Assembly: GCA_036274895.1 (NCBI GenBank)
Contig: DASUEU010000027.1
Location: forward strand, 248,001-312,000
Direction: 5' to 3'
Source of the DNA: CALMKX01 sp036274895
GTDB lineage: Bacteria > Acidobacteriota > Thermoanaerobaculia > Multivoradales > SZUA-115
Length of the DNA stretch: 64,000 nucleotides
The position numbers were made by a program, and so were the translations under genes. Positions 31,557-39,251 of this stretch are shown piece by piece (within the stretch, counting starts at the first letter, position 1; the number at the start of each line of letters is the position of its first letter). The notes beneath the pieces were generated by a model. The model saw nothing but the letters and a program-made list of their open reading frames with translations, did not search any database and had not been told where the DNA came from.

Positions 31557-32744
31557 ATGGAAACAGATCACAATATCGTCGAAGCCGCCACAAGGAGCTT
31601 CCCGCGAACGATCTCAGAAGCGGCCGCCAGTTGGGGAAGGCAGGTACTTGAATGCCTGGTGCCGGTGGTTACCACTGCAAGCGTGGCCGCCGAGGAGGGT
31701 GAGCTGCAGAGGTTTAGCCTCGCCGTCTACAAAGAAGAGTGGGCCTATGTGCGGTGCGACTGGCGCTTCTCAACAGCCCTGGACTGCGAACCAAACCAGC
31801 TTACAAAGCTGGCTTGCCTGAGCGATGCTGGAAAGACCCACCTGGTGGCAGCGAGGGTTGACGGCAAGAAGGGTCCGAGAATCATAATCTGGGGTGTCGG
31901 GGGCCCCGGCAAGGAGGTCGACCGCCGCCGTGGACCGTGGCTTGCCGAGGAACTTCCTTCCGGCGACAGATATTGCTGGATCAGCGCCACAGTCCTGGGA
32001 CCTGCCACAGTTCTCATCGAGGGATTTGGAAGGGAACTGGCGACCCTGTTCGAGGGTAAACTTCGCGTCATCCCAACAGACCCACCATTCTCCAAGATCG
32101 AGTATGGGGCAAAGCGACCCGTTCGGCGCAATTTCCCAAGCATCACTGTTGGTGGGGTCTCGGTAGGACCTGGCCTTACACGGGACTACATCATGCTAGA
32201 TGTGGTCCGTAGACTGACAAGGGAAGTCCTGTTGAGGGCGCAAGGTGGGCTGCTTGTGTTTGGAGCGCGCTCACGCGGCTCAATTGCCGACACAGCAAAG
32301 CTCTTAGATGAGCCACTCAGCTTGGGCGGGCCTTGTTGCGCCTACTGCACCGCATTGGACTGCCACCGCTCTGGTCAGGGCGGCGGGCCACAGATCGCGA
32401 CCGCACAAGCGCTCTACCATGATGCAATCAACAATGTAGTGAGAATGTCTCTGCTCGATGGTGCGGTGTTGATCAACAACCGGCTAGAGGTCATAGGCTT
32501 CGGAGCGAAGCTCAAGGGGAAAGAGGCAGCTCCAAAGAGTATCCCGTCAGGCTCCCAGGGGGGTGAGCCTCTCGATCTCACTGCGAAGGGGACAAGGCAC
32601 TCATCAGCTGCTAGCTGGGTTCATAGCGGAAGGGGGCGGATGGCGCTCGTCGTTTCTCAAGACAAACGCGCGCGGCTGTTTGCGAGGAGTAAAGGAGTGG
32701 ATGAGGTGCGCTATTGGGATGTGATGCCCACCTTCTTCGAGTGA
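31557..32744 (+). CDS. DisA-type diadenylate-cyclase-like (DAC) protein with N-terminal sensor-like domain
   Basis: A 395-residue protein. The C-terminal part carries both DAC signatures in order: LLDGAVLINNRLEVIGFGA (DGA at 301-303), then GTRHSSA (345-351) where cyclases have GTRHRxA, then MALVVSQDKRARLFA. The third residue of the RHR motif is Ser, so c-di-AMP synthesis is uncertain. A Cys-rich insertion CCAYCTALDCH (260-270) precedes the DGA motif and may bind metal. The N-terminal 200 residues resemble the probable sensor domains reported before DAC domains (recollection). The start is the ATG at 31557, seven bases after AGGAGGAA. The gene is clearly less GC-rich than its neighbours and sits among broken accessory genes, suggesting transfer. 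No partner effector is adjacent. Confidence 0.72.
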   Translation: METDHNIVEAATRSFPRTISEAAASWGRQVLECLVPVVTTASVAAEEGELQRFSLAVYKEEWAYVRCDWRFSTALDCEPNQLTKLACLSDAGKTHLVAARVDGKKGPRIIIWGVGGPGKEVDRRRGPWLAEELPSGDRYCWISATVLGPATVLIEGFGRELATLFEGKLRVIPTDPPFSKIEYGAKRPVRRNFPSITVGGVSVGPGLTRDYIMLDVVRRLTREVLLRAQGGLLVFGARSRGSIADTAKLLDEPLSLGGPCCAYCTALDCHRSGQGGGPQIATAQALYHDAINNVVRMSLLDGAVLINNRLEVIGFGAKLKGKEAAPKSIPSGSQGGEPLDLTAKGTRHSSAASWVHSGRGRMALVVSQDKRARLFARSKGVDEVRYWDVMPTFFE

Positions 32745-33074
32745 GCGCTCAACCGGTAGCACAGATTCGCACCGTCGGCGCTCAATGCGCCCAGGGATCT
32801 GGGTTTCCCTCGCCGCAACCGAGATCCTCCGCTTCGCTCAGGACGACAACGGGACGCTGTTGGATTGTGGGGCAACCACCTTCTCCCCGTCCCGCCAGGG
32901 ACGTTCATGAGTAGCGAGGGACCTCGGTCCCTCGTGATGCTGCCGTGGCGCCCACGCCAGGGAGATCCCTCCGCTGCGCCTCCGGCGCTTCGCGCCTGCG
33001 GCTTCGGTCGGGATGACAACGAGGAGGTTGGTGGTGGCCGGGCCGGCGCTACACTCCCGCTCCGGAGGTACCCC
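32745..33074. repeat. Non-coding stretch made of palindromic repeats
   Basis: These 330 bases hold no gene that can be supported. They contain: GAGATCCTCCGC near 32822-32833 followed by a GACGACAACGG tail; a perfect 9-bp hairpin, CGAGGGACC (32915-32923) with GGTCCCTCG (32926-32934); and GAGATCCCTCCGC near 32960 running to a TCGGTCGGGATGACA end near 33020. The same wording (reversed) recurs at about 52333-52360. They look like dispersed repetitive extragenic palindromes. Confidence 0.65.
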
Positions 33075-33701
33075 ATGCACCGCAACGCCGCCGCTGGCTG
33101 GGCCTTGATCTTGGGATCCGTGGGCATGCTCGTCACCATGACCTTCCACCCCACCGGAGGGAGCGCCGAGCGCATCGTCCAGCAGGCGACGCTCATCCGG
33201 CTCACCCATGGGCTGGCCCTGGCGAGCATCCCGCTGGTGTTCGCCGGATTCCTCGGCCTCTCCCGCCGGCTCGCGGCGGCGCCGGTGCTCGCGGACCTCG
33301 GCCTGGTGGCCTACGGCTTCGGCTCCGTGGCCGGCATGATCGCCGGCACCCTCAACGGCTTCGTGGCCCCGGCCTTCGTGGCGCGCATTGCGGCGGACGC
33401 CGAGGGCAGTGCCACCTTCGGCACGGTACTGCGCTACAGCTTCCACGCCAACGCAGCCTTCGCCGTGGTCTCCATGGTGGCTTGGGCCGCGGCGACGTTG
33501 CTCTTCTCCCTGGCCATCTGGCGCACCGGTGCGCTAGCTCGCTGGACCGGGGGCCTGGGGATCCTGCTCGGGGCGCTGGGGCTGGTGGTCGTGCTGGGAG
33601 GCCAGCTCGTTCCCACCGTGCACGGCTTCGGGCTCTTCGTCCTCGGCTCTTCAGCTTGGACGATTGGGGTCGGCGCCCTGCTCTGCCGGCCGAGCCGCTG
33701 A
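33075..33701 (+). CDS. Integral membrane protein of unknown function
   Basis: A 208-residue protein with about six hydrophobic helices: AGWALILGSVGMLVTM, LTHGLALASIPLVFAGFLGL, LGLVAYGFGSVAGMIAGTL, NAAFAVVSMVAWAAATLLFSL, GGLGILLGALGLVVVLGG and GLFVLGSSAWTIGVGALL. The ATG at 33075 has GGAGGT seven bases upstream, which decides the start over in-frame codons further back. No transport or catalytic motif is recognised. It converges with the DUF1801 gene, overlapping it by 51 bases, so the two transcripts are antisense at their 3' ends. Confidence 0.75.
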   Translation: MHRNAAAGWALILGSVGMLVTMTFHPTGGSAERIVQQATLIRLTHGLALASIPLVFAGFLGLSRRLAAAPVLADLGLVAYGFGSVAGMIAGTLNGFVAPAFVARIAADAEGSATFGTVLRYSFHANAAFAVVSMVAWAAATLLFSLAIWRTGALARWTGGLGILLGALGLVVVLGGQLVPTVHGFGLFVLGSSAWTIGVGALLCRPSR

Positions 33702-34052
33702 ACCTCGACGCCGGGCCGCACTTTTCGCGATCCCGGCCCTCACCAGCTTCCGAACGAGATCCTCCGGCAGCGGGTCCTCGGACTTGAACCGGAGGGTGCC
33801 CTTGCCGCTGGTGTCGTAGCCCCCGAGCCCCTCGAGAGCGGCTCCGCTCACGCCGTAGAGGGCGCAGTGCTTGGCGGCGGCGCCGATCCACAGAAAGACC
33901 CGGCCGTCGAGACGGAAGGCGGGGATCTGGTAGCTGATGCACTCCTGGGCCCCTGGCGCCTCAGCCAGGACGATCTCTCGCAGTCTCTCGAGCGCGGCCC
34001 TTTTCTCGGGGCTCAGCGCCGCGAGGTACTCGTCGATGGTCTTGGGTTTCAT
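33651..34052 (-). CDS. DUF1801/YdhG-like protein
   Basis: A 133-residue protein of the YdhG/DUF1801 group (fold related to frataxin-like 'iron chaperone' annotations; real role unknown). Family wording is clear: TIDEYLAALSPEKRAALERLREIVLAEAPGAQECISYQIPAFRLDGR, then FLWIGAAAKHCALYGVSG and a C-terminal DTSGKGTLRFKSEDPLPEDLVRKLVRA. The last 20 residues are a basic, unrelated tail that overlaps the converging membrane-protein gene. Its ATG overlaps the stop of the upstream acetyltransferase remnant (ATGA), with GAGGAAT as ribosome binding site. Confidence 0.85.
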   Translation of the reverse strand: MKPKTIDEYLAALSPEKRAALERLREIVLAEAPGAQECISYQIPAFRLDGRVFLWIGAAAKHCALYGVSGAALEGLGGYDTSGKGTLRFKSEDPLPEDLVRKLVRAGIAKSAARRRGSAARPAEQGADPNRPS

Positions 34053-34592
34053 GGCGATTCCTCGATTGGACCGAGTTCCTTGTAGAAGATCGCCGCGTCA
34101 TGCGGGGTTCCGTCCGGGTCGAGAGCGTATCGGCGAATGGTCCTCGCGTGCGTCCAGCCCAGGCGTCGATAGAGGCGCTCGGCCGCTTCTCCCCGCTTCG
34201 CGTCGAGTGTGAGCAGGCGGGACCCCGCGCGCCGGGCCTCCTCCTCCAGGCCGAGCATCAGGCGAGCGCCGAGGCCCGAGCGGCGGCGGCTGTGGACCAG
34301 CAGCTTTACGATCTCCCCGCGATGCAGCTGGTTCGGTGCCAAGGCTGGATGGAGTTGCACTGTGCCGACGATCCCGTAGCCGTCGCGCGCCACGAGGAAG
34401 ATCGCCCGGGGGGGCGACAGAAAGGGCTTTCCGCCATCACGCCTCCGCCTGCTCGAGCGTGAGCGGCGCGAGAACGCTCACCACTGCGCCGCCCTCGACC
34501 GCGTCCACCAGCAGCTCGGCGAGCGAGCGCAGGTCGGCGTCGCGAGCAGGCCGCGCCAGGCGCTCGAGGGTGGGGGTTGGGGCGGTCATCAT
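34049..34592 (-). pseudogene. GNAT acetyltransferase with a nonsense codon and a frameshift
   Basis: The ATG at 34592 opens a GNAT N-terminus (MMTAPTPTLERLARPARDAD then LRSLAELLVDAVEGGAVVSV) that stops at TGA 34437-34439, right where family members read AEAfW. The same frame continues WRKALSVAPP, and then a shift in a seven-C run (34408-34414) moves to the frame that reads RAIFLVARDGYGIVGTVQL, IVKLLVHSRRRSGLGARLML and the rest of the acetyl-CoA-binding half, ending at 34049. The two parts together make one normal-length enzyme, similar to ribosomal-protein or polyamine-type acetyltransferases. Two lesions argue for decay, though the homopolymer could be a sequencing error. Its stop overlaps the DUF1801 start. 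Confidence 0.75.
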
Positions 34593-34625
34593 GGTTGGTT
34601 GGCGAGCCTCGCGACGTTCGGCGCC

Positions 34626-34641
34626 ATAGCATAAATGCTAT
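34626..34641. promoter_or_regulatory. Palindromic operator candidate of the toxin-antitoxin operon
   Basis: ATAGCAT-AA-ATGCTAT is a perfect 7-bp inverted repeat centred 17 bases before the toxin GTG. It overlaps the -10-like element, the usual place for autorepression by an antitoxin of the HTH type. Confidence 0.65.
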
Positions 34642-34644
34642 TGT
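34636..34644 (+). promoter_or_regulatory. Extended -10-like element of the toxin-antitoxin operon
   Basis: TGCTATTGT (TGN plus TANNNT) ends 6 bases before the GTG at 34651 and shares six bases with the right arm of the palindrome. A bound repressor would block polymerase directly. Confidence 0.5.
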
Positions 34645-34650
34645 GCCACC

Positions 34651-34977
34651 GTGCCCTGGTCGGTCAGCTTTTACAGCGATCGAGTCGAAGCCGAGATTCT
34701 GGCCCTCTCTGCCGGTTTCCTGGCTCGCTTCCTGCGCTATGCGGAGAGGATGGAGACCTACGGCCCCGATCTGGGCATGCCCCACACCCGGGCCATGGGA
34801 GCAGGACTCTTCGAGCTACGGATCAAGGCTCCGGAGGGAATCGCACGGATGTTCTACTGCACGGTCGTGGATCGGCGGATCGTCTTCCTCCACCACTTCG
34901 TGAAGAAGACCAACAAGACGCCCCGGAAGGAGCTCGCGGTCGCGCTCCACCGGATGAAGGACGTGAAAGATGCCTAG
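34651..34977 (+). CDS. RelE/HigB-type toxin (phage Gp49-like, DUF891)
   Basis: A 108-residue toxin of the Gp49-like/HigB family, mRNA interferases that cleave message on the ribosome. Signature segments are FLARFLRYAERMETYGPDLGMPHTRAMGAGLFELRI, then GIARMFYCTVVDRRIVFLHHFVKKTNKTP, including the basic residues expected for RNA contact, and a final helix ALHRMKDVKD. The start is GTG at 34651, just after the operator/promoter. The toxin gene comes first and overlaps the antitoxin by 8 bases, the order typical of HigBA-like pairs. The gene is intact, unlike two other accessory genes nearby. Confidence 0.9.
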   Translation: MPWSVSFYSDRVEAEILALSAGFLARFLRYAERMETYGPDLGMPHTRAMGAGLFELRIKAPEGIARMFYCTVVDRRIVFLHHFVKKTNKTPRKELAVALHRMKDVKDA

Positions 34978-35365
34978 CTCATTGAAGCAATTCCGCGCCC
35001 AGGCCCTGGCGCGCCCGGAAGTCAGGAAGGCCTACGACGACCTCGCCGAGGAGTTCGCCTTCCTCGACGAGGTGCTGAAGGCCCGGGCCGAGTCGGGACT
35101 GACGCAGGCAGAGGTCGCCGCGCTGGTGGGCACTACGCAGTCGGCGATCGCCCGTCTGGAGTCGGCGACGCCGAAGCACTCGCCCTCGATCACCACGCTC
35201 CAGCGTTATGCCAAGGCGATCGGCTACAAGGTCGAGATCCGACTGGTCAAGGAAGAACCGCAGCTGCCCTCATCATCAAGCCGGCGCAACTCCGGGCCGG
35301 CGGCGCGACGTTCGCCACAGCCGGCCCAGCCACAGCCCCGGAGGCCGCGGAGCGGCCGGACGTGA
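34970..35365 (+). CDS. XRE-family antitoxin of the HigBA-like pair
   Basis: A 131-residue protein. After an N-terminal helical part (MPSSLKQFRAQALARPEVRKAY) comes an XRE helix-turn-helix: ARAESGLTQAEVAALVGTTQSAIARLES, then ITTLQRYAKAIGYKVEIRLV, the canonical end of this antitoxin group. It should neutralise the upstream toxin and bind the palindrome at 34626-34641. From about residue 101 a Ser/Arg/Pro-rich low-complexity tail (SSSSRRNSGPAARR...) extends past the family's normal end, probably because an original stop has been lost. It runs up to a repeat palindrome at the 3' end. Confidence 0.88.
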   Translation: MPSSLKQFRAQALARPEVRKAYDDLAEEFAFLDEVLKARAESGLTQAEVAALVGTTQSAIARLESATPKHSPSITTLQRYAKAIGYKVEIRLVKEEPQLPSSSSRRNSGPAARRSPQPAQPQPRRPRSGRT

Positions 35366-35368
35366 GTT

Positions 35369-35385
35369 CCCACGCAGAGCGTGGG
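35369..35385. terminator. Hairpin after the toxin-antitoxin operon
   Basis: CCCACGC (35369-35375) and GCGTGGG (35379-35385) form a perfect 7-bp stem with an AGA loop, 4 bases after the antitoxin stop. No U-run follows, so it is a weak terminator candidate. Similar palindromes are scattered in several GC-rich genomes (recollection), so it may also be a repeat unit. Confidence 0.45.
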
Positions 35386-35447
35386 GACGAGGAGAACAAG
35401 GAGAGGACTCGGGGACCTGCCGTCGTCGCGGATCAGCGCTGCCCGGC

Positions 35448-37370
35448 CTACATCCGCTCCGGCAGCGGCACGCCGAGGAGATCCGCCAGGGCCGCCAGGC
35501 CGCGTTCGTAGAGGGTGACGGCGGCGAGGCGGGCCGTGCGCAGCGCGGGGTCGGGTTCCTGGAGCAGGGGGTACTTGTTGTACGCCGTGTTGAAGCGCTG
35601 GCACAGCTCCAGAGCGTGCCGGGCGAGCTGGGACAGCTCCAGACTCTCGGCCGCGCGCTCGGCGACCTCCTGGGCCTGGGCCACGGCCAGGGCGAGGTCC
35701 CAGAGATCCTCCTCGAACACCTCCGCGGGGAGCGCTGCCACCTCGGCCGGCTCCACCCGGCTGGCGAAGCCCGCTTCCGCGAGCTTGCGCCGGATGTTCT
35801 TCGGGCGCACCGCCGAGTACTGGAGGTAGGGGCCGGTGTCCCCTTCGAAGGCCAGGGCCTCGTCGAGGTCGAAGGCGATCACCCGATTGGTGGTCGCCTT
35901 GACCATGAAGAAACGCACCGCCGCCGTGGCGATCTGTCGCGCCAGGGCGTCCACGTCGGCATCCGGCAGGTCCCGGTTGCGCTTCAGGATCTCGGCGCGC
36001 GCGCCCTCGATCAGCCGGTCGATCAGGTCGTCGGCCTTGACGCCGATGCCCTTCCTCCCGGACATCTCGAGGGTCTTGCCGCCCTCCTCCCCCGCTTCGA
36101 GGTAGCCCAGGGCGCGGGCGGTGGCCGGGGACAGGGCCACCATTTCGTAGGCGAAGTGCACCGAGCGCTCCGCCTCCTCGGCGAAGCCCAGCGCCGCGAG
36201 GCCGGCGCGGACGATCTTCTGGAGGTAGCTCTGCCGCGCGTCGATGACGTTGACCACCCGGTGAGCGCCGCCGAACGGCGGGTGGGGCTCCTCACCGCCC
36301 TCGACCACCGACTGCCAGAGCCCTTCCTGGCGCCAGAAGCGGTACTGGAAGTCCCGCCCCAGGAGGCCGAACTTCCACAGCTGGTAGGCGATGTCCTTGC
36401 CGACGTAGGTGACCGTGCCGTCCGAGCGCACGATCACCTTGTCGGGGTCCTCGAGGCCGGCGAACTCTTCGCTCTCGGCCAGCGGCATCACCCAGCAGCC
36501 GCGGTTCTTGCCCTCGGCCTCGAGGCGCACGGCACCGCGGGCCTTGAGCTGCTCGAACGCGGTCGAGAAGAAGTGCAGGCCCAGGATGGCGCTCTCGTGG
36601 GTCAAGAGGTCGTAGCCGATGTCCAGCCGGCGCATGGTGGCGAGGTGGCGCACCAGCACCCGCTCTCCCACCAACCGGGCGAGGCGCGCCCGCTCCCCCT
36701 GCCTGCTCTCGAGAGCGTGGAGGGTCTCGCGGCGCAGGGTCTGGCGGCTGGGGTCGCCCTCGTACCAACGCCCGACCTCGCTGTAGAGGTCCCAGCAGAA
36801 GTAGTCGAAGGGCTCGGGCAGGGCGGCCACCTGGTCGTAGCTCATGCCCCGGAGGTCGAGCACGCCCACCACCACGTCGGCGAGTTGCACGCCGGTGTCG
36901 TCGATGTAGTTCTGCGCCTCGACCACGTGTCCGAGGGCACGCAGGGTGCGCACCAGCACGTCGCCGAGGACGGCGTTCCTCAGGTGGCCGATGTGCGCCG
37001 CCTTGTTGGGGTTGATGTTGGTGTGCTCCACCACCACCTTGCCCGCACGGGGCTCGGGGGTGATCGGCGCCTCGCCGAGCCAGCGGGCGAGGGTGAGGCG
37101 GCGGTCGAGATAGAGGTTCAGGTAGCCCGCGCCTTCGACCTTGACGGCGGCCACTTCGGCCGGCCAGTCGAGGCCGGCGGCGAGCTCTTCGGCGATGACC
37201 CGCGGGTTCTTCCTCGCCACCCGGGCGAGCTGCAGGGCGGTCGCGAAGGAGAGGTCGCCGAGGCTGCGCCGGGGTGGCACCTCGACGCTCGGCTCGACGG
37301 TGACACCGTAGAGCTCCTGGACCCGGGAGGCGAGCCGCCGGGCCAGCTCGGTCTTCAGAGAGGAGAGCAT
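35448..37370 (-). CDS. argS: Arginyl-tRNA synthetase
   Basis: Class I synthetase of 640 residues that charges tRNA-Arg. The N-terminal Add-1-like domain precedes the HIGH motif (HIGH at 126-129 in NPNKAAHIGHLRN). IDDTGVQLADVVVG follows, the KMSKS-equivalent is MSGRKGIGVKADDLIDRL, and a C-terminal anticodon-binding helical domain ends PLLQEPDPALRTARLAAVTLYERGLAALADLLGV. The length is slightly above the 550-600 typical of bacterial enzymes. It is the last gene of a minus-strand run that starts at eda, 7 bases after the macrodomain gene. Its 3' end faces the toxin-antitoxin operon. Confidence 0.97.
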   Translation of the reverse strand: MLSSLKTELARRLASRVQELYGVTVEPSVEVPPRRSLGDLSFATALQLARVARKNPRVIAEELAAGLDWPAEVAAVKVEGAGYLNLYLDRRLTLARWLGEAPITPEPRAGKVVVEHTNINPNKAAHIGHLRNAVLGDVLVRTLRALGHVVEAQNYIDDTGVQLADVVVGVLDLRGMSYDQVAALPEPFDYFCWDLYSEVGRWYEGDPSRQTLRRETLHALESRQGERARLARLVGERVLVRHLATMRRLDIGYDLLTHESAILGLHFFSTAFEQLKARGAVRLEAEGKNRGCWVMPLAESEEFAGLEDPDKVIVRSDGTVTYVGKDIAYQLWKFGLLGRDFQYRFWRQEGLWQSVVEGGEEPHPPFGGAHRVVNVIDARQSYLQKIVRAGLAALGFAEEAERSVHFAYEMVALSPATARALGYLEAGEEGGKTLEMSGRKGIGVKADDLIDRLIEGARAEILKRNRDLPDADVDALARQIATAAVRFFMVKATTNRVIAFDLDEALAFEGDTGPYLQYSAVRPKNIRRKLAEAGFASRVEPAEVAALPAEVFEEDLWDLALAVAQAQEVAERAAESLELSQLARHALELCQRFNTAYNKYPLLQEPDPALRTARLAAVTLYERGLAALADLLGVPLPERM

Positions 37371-37377
37371 CGCGGGT

Positions 37378-37932
37378 TCAGCGGAAGCCGCGCCGCAGCT
37401 CGCGCCGGAAGGTGTCGAAGGCCTCGGCGCCCCAGAGACAGATCACCACCTTCTCGAGCTTGGTGCCGCCCTGGAGGTAGCGGTGGATCTCGGTCAGCAT
37501 GATGCGCGCGGCCCGGTCGAGGGGGAAGCCGAAGTTGCCGGTGGAGATCGCCGGCAGCGCGATGGTGCGCAGGGCGTTGCGGTCGGCCAGGGCCAGGGCC
37601 GAGCGCACCGCCGCGGAGAGCTTGCGGTCCTCGTCGCCCTCGCCCATGCGGGGCCCGACGGTGTGGATGATCTGTTTGACGCGGGTGAGCTTGCCGGCGC
37701 CGGTCATCACCGCGGTGCCGACCGGAGTGTGGCCGATGCGGTCGCACTCCTCCTGCACGGCCGGGCCGGCTCGCTCGCGGATCGCCCCGGCCACCCCGGT
37801 GCCCATCTTGAGCTCCTCGTTGGCCGGGTTGACCAGGGCGTCGATCTCGAGGTCGGTGATATCCCCCTCGACGAGCTCGAGAGTGGTGTTCCCGAGCGGC
37901 AGCGAGACCTTTCTCGGGGTGTTCTCGCTCAT
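37378..37932 (-). CDS. Macrodomain ADP-ribose hydrolase
   Basis: A 184-residue single macrodomain. The start is ATG at 37932 (MSENTPRKVSLPLGN), preceded by GGAGG; a few upstream in-frame codons have no homology. Motifs are VEGDITDLEIDALVNPANEELKMGTGVAGAIRERAG (ADP-ribose pocket, catalytic Asn/Asp/Gly loop), IIHTVGPRMGEG and LPAISTGNFGFPLDRAARIM, the second nucleotide loop. Such proteins remove ADP-ribose from proteins or hydrolyse O-acetyl-ADP-ribose. It lies between apgM and argS; no ADP-ribosyltransferase gene is seen in the window. A TATGAT sequence with a short spacer lies about 32 bases upstream and could be an internal promoter. Confidence 0.92.
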   Translation of the reverse strand: MSENTPRKVSLPLGNTTLELVEGDITDLEIDALVNPANEELKMGTGVAGAIRERAGPAVQEECDRIGHTPVGTAVMTGAGKLTRVKQIIHTVGPRMGEGDEDRKLSAAVRSALALADRNALRTIALPAISTGNFGFPLDRAARIMLTEIHRYLQGGTKLEKVVICLWGAEAFDTFRRELRRGFR

Positions 37933-38005
37933 CGCTTCCAGCACGCCTCCAAGTCGCAAATCATAACAAGGCGATCGCCTGGCGAGGACCCGACGCCCAC
38001 CGACC

Positions 38006-39238
38006 TCAGGCGCCGAACTTCTTCAGGCGACCGGCGTTGGCCAGCATCAGCGCCAGCAGGTCTCGGGCCGGGAAGGTCCCGAGGTGGCCGTGGATCGCCG
38101 CCTCCTCGGAGAGCTCCCGGGTGTCGTCGCGATAGCAAACGTCCGACCAGAGCAAAACCGGCACGGGATGCCAGCTGTGGGACTTCATGGGTGCCGGCGT
38201 GGAGTGGTCGCCGGTGACCGCCACCACTCCGGGGCCCAGGGCCAGCAGCCTCGGCAGGGCTCGATCGACCTCCTCGAGCACGGCCACCTTGGCGGCGAGA
38301 TCGCCGTCCTCGCCAGCCTGGTCGGTCTGCTTGACGTGCAAGAAGAAGAAGTCGAAGCGGGACCAGTGAGCCTCGACCGCGTCGAGCAGGTCGCCGATCC
38401 GCTTGCCGCAGGGCACCACTTCCATGCCGCAAGCCCCGGCCACTCCGCGGTAGAGGGGGTAGCCGGCGAAGGCGCCGAAGCGCATGCCGAACAGGTCGGC
38501 GAGCGAGGGCAGGTGCGGCAGCACCGAGAAGCCGCGCAGCAGCAGGCGGTTGGCCTTGGGCTCTGCGGCGATGGCCGCCTCGAGCAGGGGCATCAAGGCC
38601 GCGAGCCGCGCCACGGTCGATGCGGCCTCCGGCTTGCTGGCCGAGGGCTCGAGGGGAGGCACCCCCAGCATCTGGGGGTCAGTGTCCTCGACTTCCGGCG
38701 AGAGATTCTCGCCGGAGAGCAGCATCACGAAGCGGTGACCCTCCCCGGCCTGGATCTCGACACCGAGACCGGGCACCGGCGAGCGGGCGACAGCATCGTT
38801 GAGCAGGGCGACCAGGCGCCGGCACTCCTCGGTGGGGATGCGACCGGCGCGGCGGTCGGTGAGCCGACCTTGGCCGTCGGCGGTGGCGAAGTTGCCCCGC
38901 ACGGCGACGTCCCCCTTGCGCACGGTGAGGCCGCTGCCCAGGGCCTCGAGCACGCCGCGGCCGATGTCAACCTCCGGCCGAAGCGGGTCGTAGCCGAACA
39001 GTGCGAGGTGCCCCGGGCCGCTGCCGGGTGTGATCCCGGCGCCCACCGGCACGGTGCGACCGAGGGCCCCGCGGGCGGCCAGGGCGTCGAGGTTCGGCAG
39101 GCTGGCGCGGTCGAGGGCGGTCTCCGGTTGCGCCTCGCTGCGCAGGTCGCCGACGCCGTCCAGCACCAGCAGGACCAGCTTGCGGTCGCTCTCCTGGGCG
39201 AGGCTCGAAAGCAGGGCCAGGCGGGGGTCCATCGTCAT
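38006..39238 (-). CDS. apgM: 2,3-bisphosphoglycerate-independent phosphoglycerate mutase, archaeal type
   Basis: A 410-residue member of the alkaline-phosphatase superfamily that interconverts 3- and 2-phosphoglycerate without cofactor. The archaeal-type (ApgM) wording is KLVLLVLDGVGDLRSEAQPETALDRASLPNLDALAARG, with ITPGSGPGHLALFGYDP (catalytic Ser region), FDFFFLHVKQTDQAGEDGD and VVAVTGDHSTPAPMKSHSWHPVPVLL as later metal motifs. The start is ATG at 39238, after CCGAGGG; a second ATG lies two codons downstream. It sits 13 bases after an unknown gene in the eda operon, linking lower glycolysis with Entner-Doudoroff-type aldolase activity. Confidence 0.94.
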   Translation of the reverse strand: MTMDPRLALLSSLAQESDRKLVLLVLDGVGDLRSEAQPETALDRASLPNLDALAARGALGRTVPVGAGITPGSGPGHLALFGYDPLRPEVDIGRGVLEALGSGLTVRKGDVAVRGNFATADGQGRLTDRRAGRIPTEECRRLVALLNDAVARSPVPGLGVEIQAGEGHRFVMLLSGENLSPEVEDTDPQMLGVPPLEPSASKPEAASTVARLAALMPLLEAAIAAEPKANRLLLRGFSVLPHLPSLADLFGMRFGAFAGYPLYRGVAGACGMEVVPCGKRIGDLLDAVEAHWSRFDFFFLHVKQTDQAGEDGDLAAKVAVLEEVDRALPRLLALGPGVVAVTGDHSTPAPMKSHSWHPVPVLLWSDVCYRDDTRELSEEAAIHGHLGTFPARDLLALMLANAGRLKKFGA

Positions 39239-39251
39239 AGCCCTCGGAGGA

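Noticed and set aside
32865..33074. N-terminal extension of the membrane protein at 33075
   Set aside because: The stretch is repeat-derived, and a good GGAGGT ribosome binding site precedes the ATG at 33075.
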